From Smittium culicis (Eukaryota > Kickxellomycota > Harpellomycetes > Harpellales > Legeriomycetaceae), in the NCBI GenBank assembly GCA_001970855.1, contig LSSN01004311.1, positions 1 through 13,959 on the forward strand: a stretch of 13,959 nt of DNA, read 5' to 3'. This document shows, one piece after another, positions 1 through 8,672 of this stretch; within the stretch, counting starts at the first letter, position 1, and every line of letters begins with the position of its first letter. The position numbers were made by a program, and so were the translations under genes. The notes under the pieces were generated by a model, which saw only the letters and a program-made list of their open reading frames with translations, did not search any database and was not told where the DNA came from.

Positions 1-20
1 TCGAGCCCTTTAGGGCGAAG
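1..20. other. short palindromic flank at window edge
   Basis: The first 20 bases contain GCCCT-TT-AGGGC (positions 5-16), a perfect short hairpin, just outside the left arm of the inverted-repeat element that follows. Too little sequence lies to the left to say what it belongs to. Confidence 0.3.
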
Positions 21-268
21 ATTAATTAATATTATATGAATAGGGTGGACATATTAAGTGCCGCCCACCACTCCCTGTTTTACCTTTGCAAAGATGATAA
101 GGATTCTATATTCTGTACTTGCATCGATTATAGATAAAGAATTTTTTTCTCTTATTAGTAATTTTCACTTTTACGTAAAATTTATTTAGTTTGTAAGTTC
201 GGTTGTATTATCCAATAAAAGATGATAACACTTAATATATCCACCCTAATCATATAATATTAATTAAT
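21..268. mobile_element. 248 bp MITE-like element with 40 bp terminal inverted repeats
   Basis: The left arm (21-60) and right arm (229-268) are reverse complements over 40 bp with two mismatches. Each arm runs from an ATTAATTAAT end to GTGGAC/TATATTAAGTG-type inner sequence. The 168 bp interior has no open frame of note and is slightly richer in G+C just inside the left arm. Long arms, small size and no coding capacity are what is expected of a miniature inverted-repeat transposable element mobilised in trans. The ends are so AT-rich that the true boundary and target duplication cannot be fixed. One reading puts the end at GGGTGGACAT flanked by TA, as in Tc1/mariner-type elements, but that is a guess. 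No second copy is visible in this window. Confidence 0.65.
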
Positions 269-354
269 TACAAATTCATAGATTGCTAATCTGTTCAATC
301 ATTCAATAAATTTAAATTTCCATTAACTCTTTATAAATCACTTAGATAGCACGT

Positions 355-550
355 TTAACCCTTTCCCGTTCAACACTCTTTAAAAAAATCAATTTTATGA
401 TTCGTTTACGATTTATAAACAAGTTTATTATTTGCTGTTATTATGTAATATACCAATATCGTTTAAAATCTCGGAATTAAAGTATTTTATCTGAATTCTG
501 TTGGCTATATATTTGGGTCAAAAATAATCTACCGCTCGGGAAAGGGTTAA
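355..550. mobile_element. TTAA-flanked MITE, copy 1 (best preserved)
   Basis: A 196 bp unit bounded by perfect 14 bp inverted repeats, TTAACCCTTTCCCG at 355-368 and its complement CGGGAAAGGGTTAA at 537-550. The outermost TTAA on both sides is most simply the target duplication, leaving a 10 bp terminal repeat that begins CCCTTT. TTAA targets and CCY-starting ends are the hallmark of the piggyBac superfamily. The interior is non-coding. Two further copies of almost the same length (5555-5751 and 10178-10373) align along their whole length, including the subterminal AACACTCTTTAAAAAAAT and the right-end AAAAATA..CTA motif. This is a small non-autonomous family; assignment to piggyBac is inference from the ends. 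Confidence 0.82.
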
Positions 551-1839
551 GTCTTAAAATTAGCATTACTTATATAATTTTATATAATAATCAAACTCTA
601 AAAACATGTATTCATTAAATTCAATTTCTTCTCTAATTTAACAAATTATAGAATTATTTATAATTTTAGAAATGCGACTTAATAAAAACAATTAATTTGA
701 GGGCATCAATTATTTCTTTAATAAAAAACAGATATTCATTCTTTCTTAATTTTGTTGAATTCTTCGACGATTATAAATAATATTACCAGTAAAATATAAA
801 AAAATTGAATAAGAAGAGTTTTCTTTAATTTTGTAATTCTTTAGCTAATAATGAAAAACTGCAAATTCTATTACTTTAAGTCTTAAACTTATTCTGGAAA
901 GACATATTCTTCGCAATTAAAAATCAAACACTTGTTTGAGAAATGTTAACCTAATTAATTTACAATTTAAAAATTTTTATAGTCATTTTATTCTTTAAAA
1001 AATTTTTGAACCGAAAGGCAAAGAATTAAAAAATTTATTTTTAAACTAACAAGCATATAATTTTATATTTATGATAATTTTTATTAATACTAAAATTATA
1101 CGAAGTTTCCATTATATATTTTTTAATAAAAACTGTTTTTTATCAAAGAGATATCGATACACGTATTATGAATAATGTGGCCTAAAGATATAATAATAAT
1201 AATTATTTATTCCTAGCTTATGACGCGTTTTATAATAACATAATACCTAGCTAGTTGAATATAAAATTATACTAATCATCGGTATAAGTTTTTGTATTTC
1301 CGTTTAATTAAATATTTTCATAATCAAAAAATATTATATTTAAGCCACTCTGTAACTACAACATTATTATGGAATCAAAATAAACTAAACATTAGCATTT
1401 TTTAAACTTCTCGTATCTAATCAATTACACAAAAAGCTATCATTATTTACAATACATTCCTTCTTCATAAATATATAATATTAATTCTATCAAGATACCA
1501 AATAAAATTCTATTGATCATTGGATAAGAATATAAAATTTTTATCAGTAATAAAAGCATTAACATATCTCATAAAAATATTTTATTTGTGACTCTCATCT
1601 GTATAGAGGCTAAATTTATTATATTTTAGCGTTTATTATAAATAATACTTTAGTATAACATTTCAATAACTTCAATGTATAGTCAATTAAGTTAATTATT
1701 CTAAATCAAATTAAATCAACTGGAATAAGTCTGATAATTTTTTTTATCTGTCTTAATAAAGAATAATTTAAAACTATACAAAAAAAATTTAAAAATATTA
1801 TAAAGTGTAACAAAGTATCATATAAATATATTTCAACCG
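551..1839. other. AT-rich intergenic DNA, nothing recognised
   Basis: About 1.3 kb of very AT-rich sequence dense in stop codons on both strands. I found no gene, RNA gene or clear repeat in it. Confidence 0.6.
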
Positions 1840-1980
1840 ACTCTCCTGCGCCGCTATAGCAGCTCTATTCCCACTTTAAGTCCTTTCAAGGGAGAGTATT
1901 TCCGAAAAAATCATATCCACGCTCCCTGAATTTTGAAAAAAACTGTACTGAGGCTAAATTTTCATTGTTATATTGCCTCA
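1840..1980. other. small GC-richer island with two stem-loops, origin unknown
   Basis: In DNA that is otherwise roughly 80% A+T, 1837-1930 is visibly richer in G+C. ACTCTCC (1840-1846) pairs perfectly with GGAGAGT (1891-1897), and TGAGGC (1949-1954) pairs with GCCTCA (1975-1980). A run of 17 A follows at 2007-2023. The pattern could be a remnant of an inserted element with a poly(A) tail or a small structured RNA, but no family is recognisable and no open frame runs through it. The nine bases GACTCTCCT at 1839-1847 recur at 4251-4259 in the larger island, which may be chance. Confidence 0.35.
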
Positions 1981-2006
1981 AAACATATATTAATAATCAA
2001 AAATGC

Positions 2007-2023
2007 AAAAAAAAAAAAAAAAA
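2007..2023 (+). repeat. A17 homopolymer
   Basis: Seventeen consecutive A residues, the longest homopolymer in the window. It lies 27 bases beyond the hairpin-bearing island at 1840-1980, so it could be a retroposition tail, or simply replication slippage in AT-rich DNA. Confidence 0.6.
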
Positions 2024-2257
2024 CATACCATTTAAATATACTCCTATTTTAAATCGTATCTACTTTAATTTTCCAGGTGCAAAATTTAAATATATATATT
2101 TTATTCTCAATTTAATTTCTATCAAAGGTTATTGTAATATGTCTTAAATAATTTAAATCAAAACTTTGTTGATCTTTCAATATAATAATAATAAAGATAG
2201 TTTTTAAAATAATTGAAAATGCTAGTCTTTGTATAGTTTTCTTTAACTACAAAAGCT

Positions 2258-2328
2258 CTTAGTTAATACTAAGTACAAGTTAATTTATGCCTAAGTTTTT
2301 TTTGACTTAGTTCAGCATATGCTAAACT
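2258..2328. repeat. cluster of three adjacent stem-loops
   Basis: CTTAGT (2258-2263) pairs with ACTAAG (2268-2273). CTAAGT (2291-2296) pairs with ACTTAG (2305-2310) across a T-rich loop. A palindrome AGCATATGCT (2314-2323) is flanked by AGTT and AACT (2309-2312 and 2325-2328). The first two hairpins are made of near-identical words. The function is unknown; chance is possible in DNA this rich in A+T, although the last palindrome is long. Confidence 0.45.
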
Positions 2329-3101
2329 GCTGTTAATAAATATAAAATGATATAACTAAATTTTTTCATATATAAAGTATTAATATATAAATTGCTAATA
2401 TATTAATTTAATACATTAAATTATGTTTTAAATTATCCAGCAGTTATACTATCACAATTTTAAAACGAACGTTTTTAATGGTATGAAAAGAATTTTTTAA
2501 ATTGTTAATCGATATTTTATTAGTATGCTGTTCGCAAAAAACATAAAATATCTAACCAAACTATATGGATAGGTTGTATGTATACATTTATACGTCTTGA
2601 AAAAATAAATAAACGAACATATTTTATAATTATTTCTAGTTAAACCTCTGATCATCTTTGAATTTTCTTATGGCTGATTTTACCTTATAGTTCTTGGAAA
2701 AGCCCTTAATATTTTCATGAGGTTTATACTCTTTGTGATCTATTTTTTAAGATTTGATAATAGATTAACAATTTTATGTAGCTATATTTCTCTTTGTAAT
2801 TTCAAATCATATTTCTCAATGGTATCCAACATCATTATCTTATTTTTACCCTTTGTAATCATTTTAATAATTTTATCATACTTATTTTATTAAAGAGAGA
2901 TTGTGCTATAGATATTTGTCTTAGAACTATTCTTTCTAAATTCTCTTTTTATATTATTATTTTAATTGGTCAAAGAAAGTTCTTTTTGTTCCTCAATAGT
3001 GTGAATTTGTTATGAGCTTCAAATTGAAATTTTTAATTTATAACATGGTTAAAATTAAATCATATCCATTATTCATCAGCGAAAATAGCTTGGCAATAAT
3101 T
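2329..3101. other. AT-rich intergenic DNA, nothing firm
   Basis: No gene found. The minus strand of about 2640-3010 gives lysine- and glutamate-rich translated stretches broken by many stops. The stop density is about what the base composition predicts, so it is not called a pseudogene. Confidence 0.5.
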
Positions 3102-3109
3102 AAAAAATT

Positions 3110-3180
3110 AACCTAGCGCCAGGCTCGAACTTGTTACATGAATAATGTTTAAGTACTAATTATACAATATAAAGGTAGGT
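3110..3180 (-). pseudogene. degenerate tRNA-like sequence followed by an oligo-T tract
   Basis: On the minus strand, ACCTACC (3180-3174) and GCTAGGT (3117-3111) form an acceptor-like stem with six of seven pairs, spaced 70 nt apart as in a tRNA. A T-arm-like segment precedes the 3' half of the acceptor, with loop TTCGAGC and 3' stem CTGGC (5' stem ACAAG, two mismatches). A run of six T follows at 3107-3102, the usual RNA polymerase III stop. The D-arm lacks the GG pair and is simply AT-rich, and no good five-pair anticodon stem can be drawn (ACAT/ATGT is the best). I read it as a decayed tRNA gene or tRNA-derived retroelement; the identity cannot be assigned. Confidence 0.4.
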
Positions 3181-3397
3181 TCTCTAATTAAATTATCTTT
3201 TTCCCCACCTGTTTTTTTTTGATGATTTAATTAACGGATTAATCATTAATATTTAGTTTTTAATTTATTATTAAACTTATTATTTTTATCACTATAATTA
3301 TCTAACTTTATAAAAAATTAACCAAAAAAAAAGTTTTTCCTTATTCTTATTTTTTAAATATAAGAAACAATAATTCAACAATCACCTCAATAAAAAC

Positions 3398-3479
3398 AAC
3401 CTTTATATTCGAGAATATAACATAATCGCAACCTTCCGATTAGAATTCAGATGCTCTATCAAATTACTCCGACCAGGTC
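3398..3479 (-). pseudogene. degenerate tRNA-Arg(TCT)-like sequence
   Basis: On the minus strand, GATAGAGC (3460-3453) matches the 3' side of a tRNA D-arm. TCTGA-ATTCTAA-TCGGA (3451-3435) is an intact five-pair anticodon arm with anticodon TCT, which reads the arginine codon AGA. The following AGGTTGCG is the usual variable-loop and T-stem start. The T-arm is abnormal: the stem TTATA/TATAA is displaced by extra bases and its loop TTCTCGAA has 8 nt. Only GACCT/AGGTT can pair as the acceptor. Five T follow at 3396-3392. The core is clearly tRNA-derived, but the broken acceptor, D and T stems argue for a pseudogene or tRNA-derived SINE head rather than a working tRNA. Confidence 0.5.
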
Positions 3480-3480
3480 T

Positions 3481-4014
3481 TTAATATCTGGTAAAGAATA
3501 TATTCTAAACTTTGCGTTTTTCTGTGATATTATTTTATAGTCGAATCTTCTTATTTCATTATTACCTATATTGTTTAAATACAAATTCATATCAAAATTT
3601 TCATATTTATTTTTACTCAATATTGTTTATCAGTAATAAATTATTATAAAATTATATTAATTTCAACACAAGATAAAAAAAATTCTATTAATGTAAAGGA
3701 TATACTCTAATCACCTCGTTTAAAAGAAATATATTTATTATAAGATCATTTGAACTAGTACTTTTTTTTATATTATTATATATAAGATTAAACTTCAAAA
3801 AAAATAAATCATATTTAATATCTTTTTTTTTTTGGTTTCAATATCATACTATACACTATTTGTCGCATAAAAAATTTACACATAACTTTTTTTTTGTAGA
3901 CATTGAATTTTATTGGTATAGTAAGTCAATTTGAAGAAGTTTAGTTAAGAAAATTTAAAAAAAATTTAAGTTGTTAAAAGCTGTTAAAAACTAATATTCT
4001 AATACTAATAAATT
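3481..4014. other. AT-rich intergenic DNA, nothing recognised
   Basis: No gene or RNA seen. It holds a run of 11 T at 3823-3833 and runs of A near 3957-3964. The latter would act as an oligo-T stop for any minus-strand RNA polymerase III transcript coming from the island to the right. Confidence 0.5.
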
Positions 4015-4338
4015 TCTCTGCCGGTCTACCAGCTGCGTACCTAAAGGGGAATGGGATCAATCTACTAACCGAGAGATCCACTCAGGTATTGCTTCAAGTA
4101 GGCTGGATGACAGATGTTACAAACAGTCATCGAATAACCTCATTTCAACAAGACTGAATTTGTTTAGAACATTTAGCTACTTATCAGATCCTATACTTAG
4201 CAGGATTAATAAAAAATAGGCTCCTACCCAAACGTGGGAATGATCGACCTGACTCTCCTACAATAAGCTGCTAAACGGCAGAGATTCGTAATGCAGTCGA
4301 ACGCTGGACTTGTGCACAGATAATGTCTCAGACTGTGC
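4015..4338. other. GC-richer island with nested pairing; candidate structured RNA or old inverted-repeat element
   Basis: The island is far richer in G+C than its surroundings. Outer helices nest. TCTCTGCCG (4015-4023) pairs with CGGCAGAGA (4276-4284). CAGCT (4030-4034) pairs with AGCTG (4266-4270). AGGGGA (4045-4050) pairs with TCTCCT (4254-4259) with one G-U. Inside lie local hairpins: GGATC..TCT/AGA..GATCC (4054-4079); AGGTATT/AATaACCT (4084-4140) enclosing GATGAC/GTCATC (4106-4131); ATCCT/AGGAT (4188-4206); and CCCA-AACG-TGGG (4227-4238). GCACAG/CTGTGC (4314-4338) lies just beyond the outer stem. No known RNA (RNase P or MRP, SRP, U1-U6, U3, group I or II intron) is recognisable. Alternatives are a MITE with imperfect ends or a decayed coding segment: one plus frame (4014-4442) has only two internal stops in 142 codons. 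The strand is undetermined. Confidence 0.45.
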
Positions 4339-4440
4339 TAAAAGAATCGGTTCCTCCTGTTTCTAGATTGTCCTCCTCTGGAATAGCTGTCTTCCGAATT
4401 ACTGTTCGTTGCTTTCTATATTCTCTACCAAGATTAGTGT
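4339..4440. other. right-hand tail of the GC-richer island
   Basis: G+C stays raised until about 4440, with a minor hairpin GGAA/TTCC around 4380-4396. It may belong to the same insertion as 4015-4338; nothing in it is recognised. Confidence 0.35.
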
Positions 4441-4537
4441 AAAGCTATATGTAATTTTAGTATTATACAATTTTACTAGTTCATTTAGTAAGTTCGTAAT
4501 AAATGACAAGTTATTAAGCTCTTAGGAAAAAGTATAG

Positions 4538-4873
4538 AGTTCAAATAATTTAGATTTTTTGGCTCTTAAAATATCATTCATCTCTGAATATGTTTTTATT
4601 TTAACTGTTTTTATTTTTGACAAAAAAATAATCAAATTAAAAATTACATTTAATGAGAGCATAATTATAAACTATATAAAATCGATAAACACCAAAGGGA
4701 TAATTATTTCAAAATATGATTACTTAGGGTATAAAAAATTAAATATAAGTATAAATTTATTATATAAATTTTCAATAAAATTATATTTAAATTATGGATT
4801 ATTCGCTAAAAGTGAATTTTTTGTGTATTTTAAATACTTAAACCCAACACCATTAACAATACAAATAATTTAA
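4538..4873 (+). other. open frame without ATG, probably not a gene
   Basis: This frame stays open for 111 codons in DNA where a stop is expected about every ten codons, and it ends in TAA. It contains no ATG at all. Its translation is just Ile, Lys, Leu, Asn, Tyr and Ser, the residues AT-rich DNA gives by default, and I recognise no family. It could be an exon or relic whose start has been lost, or chance. It begins about 100 bp past the GC-richer island. Confidence 0.2.
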
Positions 4874-5554
4874 ATTAAGAATGTAATTTTTTAAATTTTC
4901 AATTAGATTAAATGGATTTCAAAATGCCTAATCTTTTTATAATTATTAAACAAATGCAACATTATAAATACAACTAAATTTTCCGTAATAAAAACCGATT
5001 ATATGTGTGCAAGCGTTTAAAAATCAAAATTGAATTCCTCATTTAGGCCTTTTGAAAATTATAAAGCTAATTTATATTCTTTGTGTATGTCTTGACTTTC
5101 GGCAAATATATATTAAAAATAAAGCCTGATCGCGCTAAATCGATATAAAATCAATCATCTAATGATAAAGAACAACTAAAAAGATAATATAGAATCAAAT
5201 AAACAATTTTACAAAAATGAATAAAATAAATAATTTAACTTTTATCAAATTTACAAAGCACAGATTCAAATTCAAAATAAAATTTTTATCGTTAAACTAT
5301 GTTGACACTAAATTATCTGAAAATTAATTATGATTTATTATGAAATTCTTGGTATTTATTCTAGTAATAAATATTTGAATTTTCAAATTAAGATAATTTC
5401 TATCAAAATGTGCTGAATTTGAATAGAATAGTGAAAACTCGATAAAAAAATGCTGAATGATCATATGTATCAATGCATTAAATAGTTCTTATTGAGTTAT
5501 TAGTTATTACATTAATTAAAAACTAATTTTTTCAAATATTTTTAACAAGGATAT
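4874..5554. other. AT-rich intergenic DNA, nothing recognised
   Basis: No gene, RNA or repeat was found between the open frame to the left and the second TTAA element. Confidence 0.55.
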
Positions 5555-5751
5555 TTGACACTTTCCGTCCAACACTCTTTAAAAAAATTATACTTATTGA
5601 TTCTTTTATTGTATAAAAGCAAATTTATTACTATCTTCTATATAACCATATGCTAATATTTCTTAAGGCCTATGAATTAAAGTAATATAATTGAGCACGT
5701 TTGACTATATTTGATAGATCAAAAATAGCCTAATGCCCGTGAAAGGGTTAA
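5555..5751. mobile_element. TTAA-flanked MITE, copy 2
   Basis: A 197 bp unit homologous to 355-550 along its length. The right end GAAAGGGTTAA is intact (TTAA at 5748-5751); the left end has changed to TTGACACTTTCCG (from 5555). The subterminal TCCAACACTCTTTAAAAAAAT is nearly identical to copy 1, and the right-hand AAAAATAGCCTA matches AAAAATAATCTA there. The right inner end CCCGTG differs from copy 1 (CTCGGG), so the two are diverged members rather than a recent duplication. It is non-coding. Confidence 0.78.
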
Positions 5752-7040
5752 CAAAAGCTATATCAAAATATTTTAAACTTTCAGATTTTTCATCTTTTGA
5801 GGACACAAAATTAATTTCTAAAACAAAAACAGCATTTTCTTTTTCTTTTTCTTCTTTCAACATAAATATGTATAATAATTTTATAAATAGCAACAACATA
5901 TAGAATGAGTTTTATTGTTTAATACTTCTTATTAATTAATCCGTTTTTATCAGCCTAAGATTAAGAGTATTATTTTTATTAATATATATACCGTGAATTA
6001 TATAAGTTTTTAAATAAGGTTTTTACTATCAAAAAATGATTAAACAGTCACTATATTATTCAATGAAATTTAAAAATTTTATAATTTAATTAAATTACTG
6101 TTAAAACTCAAAAGTGACGTTTCTTAAAAAGTTCATTTATCCATATTAGTTAATTTGGTAGTGTGTATAGTATAAATTTTTAGTTTTCATGAATTAATTT
6201 TATTACAAGCCTTAATACTTTGAATTATGTGTTAAAACAGAATTATATATCAAAATAATTAGCAGCGATTTATCACATTTAAAAGTATCGAAAAGTAAAT
6301 ATAAAAAAGGGTCTTTTAATGACATTGGATATTATTCCTAAAACCTAATATTAGATGTTTCAAATGTTTCTACATTTTTCGTATTATTTCTGTATGAAGT
6401 GCTTTAAAGCTCAAAGCTCTTAATGATAGTTGATTATATTGGTACCAGTATATTTACTGTAAAAATAGAATCTGCGTTAACACTTTTTATCTTTGATAGT
6501 CAATTTTTAGCATAGTAGGGTTTAATGAAACTTTGATCTAATAATATTATTCCGATTGTTATAAAAAATTTCCATTAGTAAACTATATGAAGCGCAATAA
6601 ATGTGCTTGTATACCATCTGCTAGTTAAATATAAACCTAAAATTTTTTCAAAATGTTTCTTTTATAGAATAAGGTTGTTGATTATTTTTACCTTTTCGTA
6701 TTTTATTTAAAATTAATATATATAAATTCTTATGAAAAGATAAAAGGAAAGAGCTTGGTAAATAATATAATGCTAAAAATCAGGAATAATGAAAGAGGGA
6801 AATATCTATGTGATGGAAGGAATGTGTGCAGATAGTACGTTGAGTATATATAAAGAAGGTGGATCCAAAAGATTACTAGTTCTGATGAAATAAATAAAAT
6901 TATGGGAAAATTTAAGAAGCATATCTTTTCCAAACAAAACCGAAACTTTTCTTCTGTCTTTTCACTACAGTTTTTTTTTTTACAATTGAATAAAAAATTC
7001 AACCAGAGAAAGAGATTCAGATAATGAAAAATATCATGAA
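5752..7040. other. AT-rich intergenic DNA downstream of dph3
   Basis: No protein gene supported. The stretch 6730-7000 is purine-rich on the plus strand and gives an open minus frame of 90 codons, but that frame has no ATG at its head and resembles no family. Part of it may be the dph3 3' untranslated region. Nothing else was seen. Confidence 0.5.
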
Positions 7041-7283
7041 TTATGCAACGAGCACGCTCGAGTCAAAAGATATTTCTTCTTGATCAGATTCATTGAAATC
7101 TTCTGGATCATATACTACACGCAGTAAAAGAGAGCAACTGGGGCATTTTGCTATATCATCACCATCCATTAATTCTTCAACAGTTATCTGGAAAGTATCT
7201 CCACATGGGCAAGGATATTTGTATAGCTGCAGATCTTCGTCGAACTCCATATCTTCAATTTCAACAGTATCGTAAACAGACAT
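7041..7283 (-). CDS. dph3: diphthamide biosynthesis / Elongator-associated CSL zinc-finger protein Dph3 (Kti11)
   Basis: An 80-residue intronless protein beginning MSVYDTVEIEDMEFD and ending in TAA. It is a CSL-type zinc finger across almost its full length. The four metal-binding cysteines are C25 and C27 in YPCPCGD and C47 and C50 in KCPSCSL, and CPSCSL carries the Cys-Ser-Leu signature. Length and order match fungal Dph3/Kti11 (about 80 aa). The family carries iron and passes electrons to the Dph1-Dph2 radical enzyme in the first step of making diphthamide on translation factor EF2, and it also works with Elongator and Kti13 in wobble-uridine tRNA modification. The start is the first ATG and agrees with the usual N-terminus. 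The C-terminus after residue 60 is acidic and variable, as is normal. A cytoplasmic location is expected from the family. Confidence 0.97.
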   Translation of the reverse strand: MSVYDTVEIEDMEFDEDLQLYKYPCPCGDTFQITVEELMDGDDIAKCPSCSLLLRVVYDPEDFNESDQEEISFDSSVLVA

Positions 7284-8672
7284 ATTGTTCTATTATTTAT
7301 TGATCTCAAAAGATGTTTATTGAATTTGATTATATGAAATATATGAAATATATGAATTTAAAAAAAGAAAAATAAGATAATTAATGGAGGATAAATATTT
7401 TCTTTTTTATTACCGAAATTAAAAATGCTTTTGTAGAGTATGAATGAAATATTTACCAAATAGAGAAATTGATAGTTATTTTTATGCCTATAATTCTTTT
7501 TTTTTTTAGTTTTCATGAGTGTGATCTAATTAGAATAAATAATTGAACAATTTATAAATTATGGTGTTTATTCGTATCTCTATTGGACTAACGTCATGCT
7601 ATCCAAACTAATTGGAAGGTAAAAATTAAACCTTGTATCTACATTAGTAATTACTTAAATCTTACTCCAATTTACCGATTGGCCAAATCAAGGACCACGC
7701 CTTTACTTGTTTGGCTCGTTTAAACCATAAGTTATTAATGCATTAAATGACTTTTCCAATAAAATATCGTAAAAAAATTATTGTACCAGACTTTAAGATA
7801 TCATTGGTATGTAAAAATTAGTAGCTAATAGTAATTCATAATAAAAATTATAACCAAATAAAATAAGGCTATTAAAAATATTAAGACTGCCTTAGCATGA
7901 AACAACAGCAGGACGTTAAAATGACTTGCACAAATAACGCGAACAAATAGTGATAATAAATTGACTCTTTGTGTATAGATAAGATATAACTTAAAGTTTT
8001 ATTTCAATTATATATTTAATAAAAATACACGTTGAATAAGCTGATATTATATATAATATTGTGATTAAAATATAAAATGCTGGAATTATATCAAGTTAAT
8101 CGAATAATTGTAAGGAATGTGGGATTAAAAGAAAATACCAGCGAACTAAAATAATCTTATGTATAAATTTTAGTACATTTAAATTTAAAAAAATAGAAAA
8201 AATATATTCTTTGAATTTTGCTTGGTAGCTTTAATAGCTTGTAAATGAAAATTGAGTAACATTAATACTAAAAGCAATCTTTGTAATAAAAATTACCATG
8301 TCAAAGTACGCTCAAATAGATACACCGGTTCAAATATTAATTTTATATTTTATAAATGGTTGATTTATCGAATTTATATTAGATTAGGATTTTTGGTACC
8401 AGGTACAATAATGTTACGATTTATATAAAAACTGTCAATGAATATCATGTAAATTCGTGTAAGAATTCTGAAGTTTAAAGCATTTGTGTTCGACTCTTTC
8501 CGCTGTAAAGTGTGTAAAATATAAAATCCAACTATAAAAAGATTAGGCTATATGTTATAATATGGCTAAAAGGGCCAAATGATAAATATTAAATATAGAC
8601 TATCAACGGGTCGATTATAATCTAATTATACAAAAACCAGAAATTCTACTGAGCATCACAAGACAATCTAAA
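7284..8672. other. intergenic region between dph3 and the spp2-like gene
   Basis: About 1.4 kb without a recognisable gene. It must hold the dph3 promoter on its left side and the 3' end of the spp2-like transcript on its right. The part at 7570-7740 is somewhat richer in G+C and has small inverted words such as CCAA/TTGG, but no element could be defined. Confidence 0.55.
7332..7358. repeat. three tandem copies of a 9 bp unit upstream of dph3
   Basis: ATATGAAAT occurs twice in a row, followed by ATATGAATT. The array starts 49 bp upstream of the dph3 start codon (minus strand), so it lies in the promoter or 5' untranslated region. A regulatory role is not shown; slippage is the simplest origin. 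Confidence 0.6.

Noticed and set aside
1840..1897. Possible very short tRNA, since ACTCTCC/GGAGAGT is a perfect 7 bp stem
   Set aside because: Only 58 nt long, with no believable anticodon arm or D-arm between the stem halves.
1965..2147. 60-codon plus-strand frame
   Set aside because: It includes the A17 tract translated as lysines and has only AT-default residues.
2640..3010. Lysine- and glutamate-rich minus-strand translation suggesting a decayed gene
   Set aside because: The number of stops is about what the base composition predicts, and I could not match any family with confidence.
4063..4085. TACTAAC followed 15 bases later by CAG, like a branch point and 3' splice site
   Set aside because: It lies within a hairpin of the GC-richer island with no matching upstream exon or 5' splice site, and the three real introns in this window do not use TACTAAC.
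4015..4338. Known structured RNAs (RNase P or MRP, SRP RNA, U1-U6, U3, group I or II intron)
   Set aside because: None of their conserved core motifs could be found on either strand, so no family name was given.
5705..5899. 64-codon minus-strand frame
   Set aside because: It runs into the right end of the second TTAA element and has low-complexity Lys/Glu and hydrophobic stretches; best explained as chance.
6730..7002. 90-codon minus-strand frame downstream of dph3
   Set aside because: It has no ATG at its head, the translation is low-complexity hydrophobic residues from pyrimidine-rich DNA, and it resembles no known protein.
7093..7275. Plus-strand frame inside dph3
   Set aside because: Antisense shadow of the strongly supported dph3 gene.
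8484..8500. GTTCGACTC resembling a tRNA B-box
   Set aside because: No acceptor, anticodon or D-arm pairing could be drawn around it on either strand.
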